Source: SABI01 sp964453215
Lineage (GTDB): Bacteria > Spirochaetota > Spirochaetia > Sphaerochaetales > Sphaerochaetaceae
DNA length: 10,536 nt
Direction of reading: 5' to 3'
NCBI GenBank assembly: GCA_964453215.1
Contig: CAYVRR010000069.1
Location: 1 to 10,536 of the forward strand
Shown here: positions 6,610 through 10,536 of the stretch, in pieces
Numbering within the stretch: position 1 is the first letter of the stretch
How the letters are laid out: each line of letters starts with the position of its first letter
The notes under the pieces: model-generated
What the model was told of the DNA's origin: nothing
Seen by the model: the letters and a program-made list of their open reading frames with translations, nothing else
Database searches by the model: none
Position numbers and translations under genes: made by a program

Positions 6610-7440
6610 ATGGTAATTACGACACTGAGTGATAATTATGCCCTAGAGGGCAGTGGATGCATGAGTGAACATGGGTTTTCAACCCTCATTGAGTATAATG
6701 GATGTAACATCCTTTTTGACACCGGACGGGGTGATACATTTATAAAGAATGCTCACACATTGAATAAAGATCTTTCTAAACTCGACTATCTTATTATCTC
6801 CCATGGCCATTATGACCATGGTGGGGGAGTGCGTCCTTTATTAGAGACCTACTCGTATCAGAACCTCACTTTGATAACAGGCAAAGGGTTTTTAGATAAA
6901 AAGTTTGTAATAGAAGATGGCAAAGAGCGTTATTTGGGGGTAGATTTTGATGGCCACTACCTTAATGAAAAAGGGATCATATGGAGATCTATCTGTACAG
7001 ATACTGTGATGATATACCCTGGTGTATTTGTTATCTCCTTTTTTACCCATGTTAAACAAAAAAACTTTAATCCCCGTTTCCAAATAGAGACTGAAGATGG
7101 AATTCACACTGACTACTTTGAAGATGAAATTTCATTAGTTTTTGACACTCCAAAAGGGCTCGTTCTCATTGTTGGCTGCTCTCACCCAGGAGTCATGTCA
7201 ATAATTGCGAGTGTGAAAGAGAGGTTTGCTCGCCCCATTTATGCCTTACTTGGTGGCATTCACCTTTTTGATGTAGAAGATGATTATAGGCGTAAAGTTC
7301 TCGACAATCTCATTTCTTTAAAAATTCCCTTATTAGGGGTCTCTCATTGCACAGGAGATAAAGCTGCTAAGTACCTTAAAACACATTCACCCTACTATTT
7401 TCCCAATAGTGCTGGCACAGTAACAACTATTTTGTCATAA
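6610..7440 (+). CDS. Metallo-beta-lactamase-fold hydrolase, COG1237 type
   Basis: 276-aa metallo-beta-lactamase-superfamily protein. The dinuclear metal site is clear: H65-x-H67-x-D69-H70 in SHGHYDHGGG, His192 in VGCSHPG, and His246 in GVSHCTG; GGIH with His218 is also typical. This set of motifs matches the COG1237 group, whose archaeal members are annotated as dihydropterin ribofuranosyl-aminobenzene phosphate synthases. Bacterial members have no settled reaction, so I give only the fold. ATG 6610 is preferred to GTG 6601 because AAGGTGG (6598-6604) sits 5 nt before it. It is cytoplasmic, with no signal peptide. It lies 86 nt after the ABC ATPase with no strong promoter in between, and 51 nt before the cupin gene. 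It may belong to the transporter operon or begin a three-gene unit. Confidence 0.92.
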   Translation: MVITTLSDNYALEGSGCMSEHGFSTLIEYNGCNILFDTGRGDTFIKNAHTLNKDLSKLDYLIISHGHYDHGGGVRPLLETYSYQNLTLITGKGFLDKKFVIEDGKERYLGVDFDGHYLNEKGIIWRSICTDTVMIYPGVFVISFFTHVKQKNFNPRFQIETEDGIHTDYFEDEISLVFDTPKGLVLIVGCSHPGVMSIIASVKERFARPIYALLGGIHLFDVEDDYRRKVLDNLISLKIPLLGVSHCTGDKAAKYLKTHSPYYFPNSAGTVTTILS

Positions 7441-7491
7441 TAGCTATGCGTGTAAAGAATAGAAAATAGATAGTGTAAGGAAGGATTAATT

Positions 7492-7839
7492 ATGTTTGCA
7501 TCTCACATAGATGATATTGAAAAGAAAGAGTTACAAGGTGATGCTATTAAAGGGGTCACAAAACAAGTACTCATTGGAGAAAAAGAGGGGTGGAAAGATT
7601 ATGTGATGAGACGATTTTCTCTTTCTCTTGGTGGCTATGCCCCCTACCATCAACACCCTTGGCCCCACATAACGTATGTGTTAGAAGGGGAGGGAATTCT
7701 TCATCTCGATGGAAAAGATTATCCACTCACACCTGGCTCGACTTCTTTTGTTCCATCAGATGTAATTCATCAAATTAAAGCAAATCCTGATTCTCATCTC
7801 GTCTTTCTTTGTATTGTTCCACCCGAAGGTGATGTGTAA
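7492..7839 (+). CDS. Small single-domain cupin protein
   Basis: 115-aa Cupin_2 protein, one beta-barrel domain. Motif 1 is GGYAPYHQHPWPHITYVLEGEG-like, giving His53, His55 and His59 as expected metal ligands. Motif 2, at about 79-96, contains PGSTSFVPSDVIHQI with His93 as the fourth ligand. The first motif has HPW-x-H rather than the HxH-x3-E form, an arrangement seen in many small cupins. Metal and reaction are unknown; relatives include sensors, isomerases and dioxygenases. The start is supported by AAGGA about 6 nt upstream of ATG 7492. Its stop overlaps the next start by one base (TAATG), so this gene and the DUF438 gene are translationally coupled. Confidence 0.92.
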   Translation: MFASHIDDIEKKELQGDAIKGVTKQVLIGEKEGWKDYVMRRFSLSLGGYAPYHQHPWPHITYVLEGEGILHLDGKDYPLTPGSTSFVPSDVIHQIKANPDSHLVFLCIVPPEGDV

Positions 7840-8987
7840 TGGATCAAGTTTTATACAATGAACTGTTAGATTTTGTGTTGCACTTAGAGCATCCTAAAGA
7901 AAACAGGGCAAGATTAGAGAGAAGTCGACCCTATTTTGACACATTACGAGCAAAAGATGTAATGGATCTTGTTAATGATGTGATGAATCGAGTTGATGAT
8001 ATTGAGCGAGTTAAGATTATTGTAACTCGCTTACTTCACTCTTTTAGTAAATCAATTAATAGAGTGACTCGAGATTTTGATCGAACTATTGAACCTGTTG
8101 AAGCTCTTCTTTCAATCAACGACACCCTTAACTCAATATTAGAATCTTGTTCAGCACAATTAAAAAAAGCACACCTTGATGGCATTACTGTAAAGATGAG
8201 AAAGGTCTTGCTAGAGCATATCATTGAATTAGAAGCACATATTGAGCACTATGTGACCAAAGAGTATCAATTATTCCCTCTAGTAGAAAAATATATTAAA
8301 GAACATCGCTGCGTCTCTCTCATGTGGGCAATTCATGATGATATTCGTATTACCATAAAAACCCTTAAAGAGCAATTGAAGGATGAACAGACTCCACTTC
8401 AAATATTAAACAATACATTTGGAACACTCTTTTTTGATGTAAAAAGTATGATTATGAGGGAAGAGCAAGTACTTTATCCAGTTATGATAGACCTTATTCC
8501 TCGAAATGAACTTCTTAGCATACAAGAAGAGCAGTTTGAAGATAAAAAGGTGGAATCTCATATGAGCTCACAAGAAAACACCATCGTTGACCTTATTACA
8601 GGAAAACCTAGTGTTGGACAGCTTATTAAAATATGTAATGCCCTCACCCTCGATATTACCTATATTGATAAAGATGATAAAGTTGTCTATTTCAACACCC
8701 CAGAACATCGTTTTTTCAAGCGCTCAGTGAGTGTGATAGGAAGAACAGTTCAAAACTGTCATCCCCCACAATCAGTTCATATCGTTGAAAAGATTCTTAA
8801 AGCATTTAAAGAAGGGACAAAAGATGATGCTGAGTTTGTGATCACTATGGGTGAAGCAAAGGTGAGAATCCTTTATAAGGCTATTCGAGGTTCAAGTGGT
8901 GAGTATGAGGGGACTCTTGAAATGAGCCAAGATATAAGTGATATCATCAATATTAAGGAAGATAAGAGACTATTAGAGTGGCAGTAG
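7839..8987 (+). CDS. DUF438 / hemerythrin-like / PAS domain protein
   Basis: 382-aa cytoplasmic protein with three parts. Residues 1-75 are helical and align by eye with a divergent DUF438 domain (EHPKENRARLE to RLLHSF). Residues about 80-225 form a hemerythrin-like (HHE) helical bundle with His137, Glu142, His166 (WAIHDDIR) and Glu208/209 (REEQVLYP) as likely iron ligands. Residues about 262-375 are the PAS domain typical of DUF438 proteins, with VQNCHPPQSVHIV near 310-323. No output domain such as a kinase, GGDEF or DNA-binding region is present. As I recall the family, helix 1 of the bundle carries HPVH; here it reads EPVE (85-88), so the first-helix histidines are replaced. The family is thought to sense oxygen, NO or redox state, but this is not proved. 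It is coupled to the cupin gene by TAATG, with no separate ribosome site needed. Confidence 0.9.
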   Translation: MDQVLYNELLDFVLHLEHPKENRARLERSRPYFDTLRAKDVMDLVNDVMNRVDDIERVKIIVTRLLHSFSKSINRVTRDFDRTIEPVEALLSINDTLNSILESCSAQLKKAHLDGITVKMRKVLLEHIIELEAHIEHYVTKEYQLFPLVEKYIKEHRCVSLMWAIHDDIRITIKTLKEQLKDEQTPLQILNNTFGTLFFDVKSMIMREEQVLYPVMIDLIPRNELLSIQEEQFEDKKVESHMSSQENTIVDLITGKPSVGQLIKICNALTLDITYIDKDDKVVYFNTPEHRFFKRSVSVIGRTVQNCHPPQSVHIVEKILKAFKEGTKDDAEFVITMGEAKVRILYKAIRGSSGEYEGTLEMSQDISDIINIKEDKRLLEWQ

Positions 8988-9070
8988 AAGATTCCTTTTC
9001 AATTAGCCTATAAAAATACTCTTGTAGGACACTCATCAATAGATGATGAGATCTGTTTTGTTGGAATCTT
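8988..9070. repeat. Nested inverted repeats between convergent genes
   Basis: The short region between two convergent stop codons is framed by a perfect 8-bp inverted repeat, AAGATTCC (8988-8995) and GGAATCTT (9063-9070). The second arm overlaps the stop codon of the minus-strand gene by one base. Inside lie two hairpins: CCTATAA/TTGTAGG, 7 bp with one G-U pair and an 8-nt loop (9008-9029), and CTCATC/GATGAG (9032-9050). Together they could form a branched RNA acting on the 3' ends of both transcripts. Confidence 0.5.
9032..9058 (+). terminator. Weak intrinsic terminator candidate for the DUF438 gene
   Basis: CTCATC (9032-9037) and GATGAG (9045-9050) form a 6-bp stem with a 7-nt loop, followed by ATCTGTTTTG, a broken T run. 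The stem is AT-rich and the T tract is interrupted, so efficiency is doubtful. No better terminator is seen in this convergent gap on either strand. Confidence 0.35.
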
Positions 9071-9609
9071 TATAGAGTTGCAAGTATTTTTTGAAGGCGT
9101 TCTATGTTTGTTGGGTCTACTTCACCTTTTACGCACCCTTTGATGGCACCATCTGGAGCTACAACAACCAATGTTCCATTATTATCGAGGGGGAAACCAG
9201 CTTGATCAGCAAACTTTTCTCTCTTTGATATAAATAGTACTCCTACCTTTGAAGGGTCTGTCTTGTCTGCATAATAATCATACAAGGCATTTCTAATGAG
9301 TCCTTTAGCAAAAAATGGTACTCCAGAGAGAACCGGGAAGTGATAGAGGGGAACTGAGCCTAACATATTGGGGTTTTGATTAAAATACTCTTGCCAACCT
9401 AGTACTTGTAGTTGTTGTAGTGATCCATTTTCACGATCTTTAGCCATAGTGATGGCAAAGATAGCGGGCCCTGTGCGAAGGGCATCTGCTGGGAAAACAA
9501 ATTTTTCACCGTCTGATGTTTTGGTCTTTTCTTCCTCAAAATTTGCAGAAAATAGTGAGAAAGAACTGAAAGCAACCAGAAGAAATATGATTAATATTTT
9601 TTTTACCAT
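9070..9609 (-). CDS. Exported thioredoxin-fold protein, YtfJ-like, lacking CXXC
   Basis: 179-aa protein with a clear signal peptide (MVKKILIIFLLVAFSS, cleavage near LFSA-NFEEE), so it is periplasmic. The mature part looks thioredoxin-like and resembles YtfJ in length and in its C-terminal half: a strand LVVVAPDGAIKG followed by a final helix ERLQKIL. There is no CXXC; the only cysteine visible is in KGCVKGE near the C-terminus. Disulfide exchange in the usual manner is therefore unlikely, and its role is unknown. ATG 9609 is fixed by an in-frame stop just upstream (TAA, four codons earlier) and by the signal peptide. A GGGG run lies only one base from the ATG, poor spacing for a ribosome site. 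It is transcribed alone, convergent with the DUF438 gene and divergent from the aldo/keto reductase. Confidence 0.85.
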   Translation of the reverse strand: MVKKILIIFLLVAFSSFSLFSANFEEEKTKTSDGEKFVFPADALRTGPAIFAITMAKDRENGSLQQLQVLGWQEYFNQNPNMLGSVPLYHFPVLSGVPFFAKGLIRNALYDYYADKTDPSKVGVLFISKREKFADQAGFPLDNNGTLVVVAPDGAIKGCVKGEVDPTNIERLQKILATL

Positions 9610-9614
9610 ACCCC

Positions 9615-9643
9615 TTTATACATCAAAGAATACAATTTGTATA
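9615..9643 (-). promoter_or_regulatory. Candidate promoter of the YtfJ-like gene
   Basis: On the minus strand, TATACA (9638-9643), a 17-bp spacer and TATAAA (9615-9620) match sigma70 sites moderately. The -10 ends only 5 nt before ATG 9609, so the message would have almost no leader. The stretch TTTGATGTATAA (9616-9627) is identical to 12 bases at 135-146 before the esterase gene. Confidence 0.45.
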
Positions 9644-9718
9644 TGTTGTTGCTATTTATACATTTATCCTCTTTCATGCTTTTATGATGTTTTATAAAGA
9701 AAGGGATGCTTTTGTGTG

Positions 9719-9724
9719 TATAAT
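9719..9724 (+). promoter_or_regulatory. Isolated -10-like TATAAT upstream of the aldo/keto reductase
   Basis: A perfect TATAAT preceded by TG lies 126 nt upstream of the reductase start. No acceptable -35 is found at 16-18 bp (the region reads AAAGAA). If used, it would give a leader of about 120 nt containing the tiny reading frame at 9753-9794. In AT-rich intergenic DNA a single hexamer is weak evidence. Confidence 0.25.
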
Positions 9725-9752
9725 TTTAGATAGTCGAGAGATAGAGGTTGGT

Positions 9753-9794
9753 ATGAAAAGGGTGGTTTTCCCCTCTTTAAATGAAACACCTTGA
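9753..9794 (+). CDS. Possible 13-residue leader peptide (MKRVVFPSLNETP)
   Basis: A short reading frame, ATG to TGA, with TAGAGGT 5-6 nt before the ATG as a possible ribosome site. It lies in the 241-nt divergent gap between the YtfJ-like gene and the reductase, downstream of the TATAAT at 9719. Its TGA overlaps the -35 element at 9791. The peptide has no run of a single amino acid that would indicate attenuation. It could be chance; coding is not shown. Confidence 0.18.
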   Translation: MKRVVFPSLNETP

Positions 9795-9820
9795 CTTTAG
9801 ATGGAGGCTTTTCGTAAGAT
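9791..9820 (+). promoter_or_regulatory. Promoter of the aldo/keto reductase gene
   Basis: TTGACT (9791-9796) and TAAGAT (9815-9820) are separated by 18 bp. The -35 matches at 5 of 6 bases, the -10 at 4 of 6. Transcription from about 9827 would leave a 24-nt leader ending in the GGAGG ribosome site (9839-9843). The slightly long spacer and weak -10 could mean activator dependence, but no clear dyad lies in the spacer. Confidence 0.5.
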
Positions 9821-9850
9821 TGAGTATCAAACAAGAATGGAGGATATATT

Positions 9851-10536
9851 ATGCATAAAAGACCATTTGGATTAGAGGGAAAATTAGTATCTGAAGTGGG
9901 ACTTGGAACGTGGCAAATTGGAGGCGCGTGGGGTAATGTTGAAGATAAGACTGCTATCGATATCCTCCGTACAGCGACTAGAGAGGGAATAACATTTTTT
10001 GACACTGCAGATGTATATGGGGATGGAAGAAGTGAGAAGTTTATCGGGGAATTTCTAAAACAGCATCCAGAAAAAATCTTCGTAGCAACAAAACTTGGTC
10101 AAAGTGCTGCTTTCAATACACCTGAAAAATTTACACCTGAAGCAATTATTCAACACATAGATAATTCACTTACAAGATTGCAAATTCAGCAGCTTGATTT
10201 ACTCCAGCTCCATTGTATCCCATTGAGCGTGTTGCAAGAGGGGGCAGTATTTGATGTTCTTAGAGATATGAAAAAGCAAGGAAAGATTGCCTCCTTTGGA
10301 GCAAGTGTTGAATCAATAGAAGAGGGGCTTGTCTGCTTAGAACAAGAGGGTGTTGCATCTCTCCAAGTTATTTTCAATATATATCGCCAAAAGTTAATTA
10401 CCGATTTATTTGGTAAGGCTAAAGAGAAGGGTGTTGCTATTATAGCACGTGTTCCACTCGCAAGTGGGCTTTTATCAGGGGAGATGAAAAAGAGTACCAC
10501 TTTTGAGACAACTGACCATCGCAATTTTAACCGTGA
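9851..10536 (+). CDS. Aldo/keto reductase (3' end beyond window)
   Basis: The first 228 residues of an aldo/keto reductase, an NAD(P)H-dependent oxidoreductase of carbonyl compounds with a TIM-barrel fold. The catalytic tetrad is complete: Asp51 and Tyr56 in DTADVYGDG, Lys81 in ATKLG, and His121 in LLQLHC. The opening GLGTWQIGG (17-25) and the later VPLASGLLSG are typical of the branch related to YajO and Tas or general stress protein 69. The start ATG has GGAGG 7 nt upstream. The cofactor-binding C-terminal part lies outside the window, so coenzyme preference and the intactness of the gene cannot be judged. It is cytoplasmic and divergent from the YtfJ-like gene. Confidence 0.95.
   Translation, partial: MHKRPFGLEGKLVSEVGLGTWQIGGAWGNVEDKTAIDILRTATREGITFFDTADVYGDGRSEKFIGEFLKQHPEKIFVATKLGQSAAFNTPEKFTPEAIIQHIDNSLTRLQIQQLDLLQLHCIPLSVLQEGAVFDVLRDMKKQGKIASFGASVESIEEGLVCLEQEGVASLQVIFNIYRQKLITDLFGKAKEKGVAIIARVPLASGLLSGEMKKSTTFETTDHRNFNR

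Noticed and set aside
9791..9820. MerR-type promoter with a long spacer and operator dyad
   Set aside because: The spacer is 18 bp rather than 19-20, and no convincing inverted repeat is present inside it.
9682..10005. Minus-strand open frame of 107 codons across the reductase start
   Set aside because: It runs antisense to a clear aldo/keto reductase with intact catalytic residues, and its translation is low-complexity and unlike any domain.
10186..10524. Minus-strand open frame of 112 codons
   Set aside because: Antisense shadow of the aldo/keto reductase coding region.

Overview
The window looks like a chromosomal segment of a low-GC, diderm bacterium, most likely a spirochaete. This is inferred from several features together. 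The amino-acid binding protein has a cysteine-free signal peptide ending in LFA-GGEQ, a form I associate with Spirochaetota. There are two small exported, beta-barrel-like proteins and a lipoprotein with an LTSC lipobox. The tRNA has no encoded CCA, and coding is AT-rich with some TTG and GTG starts. No phage, transposon, IS or CRISPR structure was seen. Genus cannot be fixed from this sequence alone.

Layout. (1) 5-120, minus strand: tRNA-Val(GAC) with a strong sigma70-type promoter. (2) 142-1641, plus: a cytoplasmic type-B carboxylesterase, divergent from the tRNA and probably translated from a leaderless mRNA. (3) 1719-4118, plus: an envelope operon of a phospholipase-D-fold lipoprotein and two small exported beta-rich proteins, closed by a clear intrinsic terminator. 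(4) 4154-8987, plus: an inverted repeat and a near-consensus promoter lead into a complete polar amino-acid ABC importer (binding protein, permease, ATPase). It is followed on the same strand, without an obvious terminator, by a COG1237-type metallo-beta-lactamase-fold protein, a small cupin, and a DUF438/hemerythrin-like/PAS protein. (5) 8988-9070: a convergent intergenic region with nested inverted repeats. (6) 9070-9609, minus: an exported thioredoxin-fold, YtfJ-like protein without CXXC. (7) 9791 to the end, plus: an aldo/keto reductase cut by the window edge.

How they may work together. The ABC genes form one importer. The three genes behind it are all predicted metal-binding proteins, and the last pair is translationally coupled (TAATG). 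A metal-centred redox, oxygen or metabolite-sensing role for this trio is inference only. The most interesting points are the two leaderless-type gene starts, the trio behind the transporter, and the altered first-helix ligands in the hemerythrin-like domain. Most of the other genes belong to familiar families.
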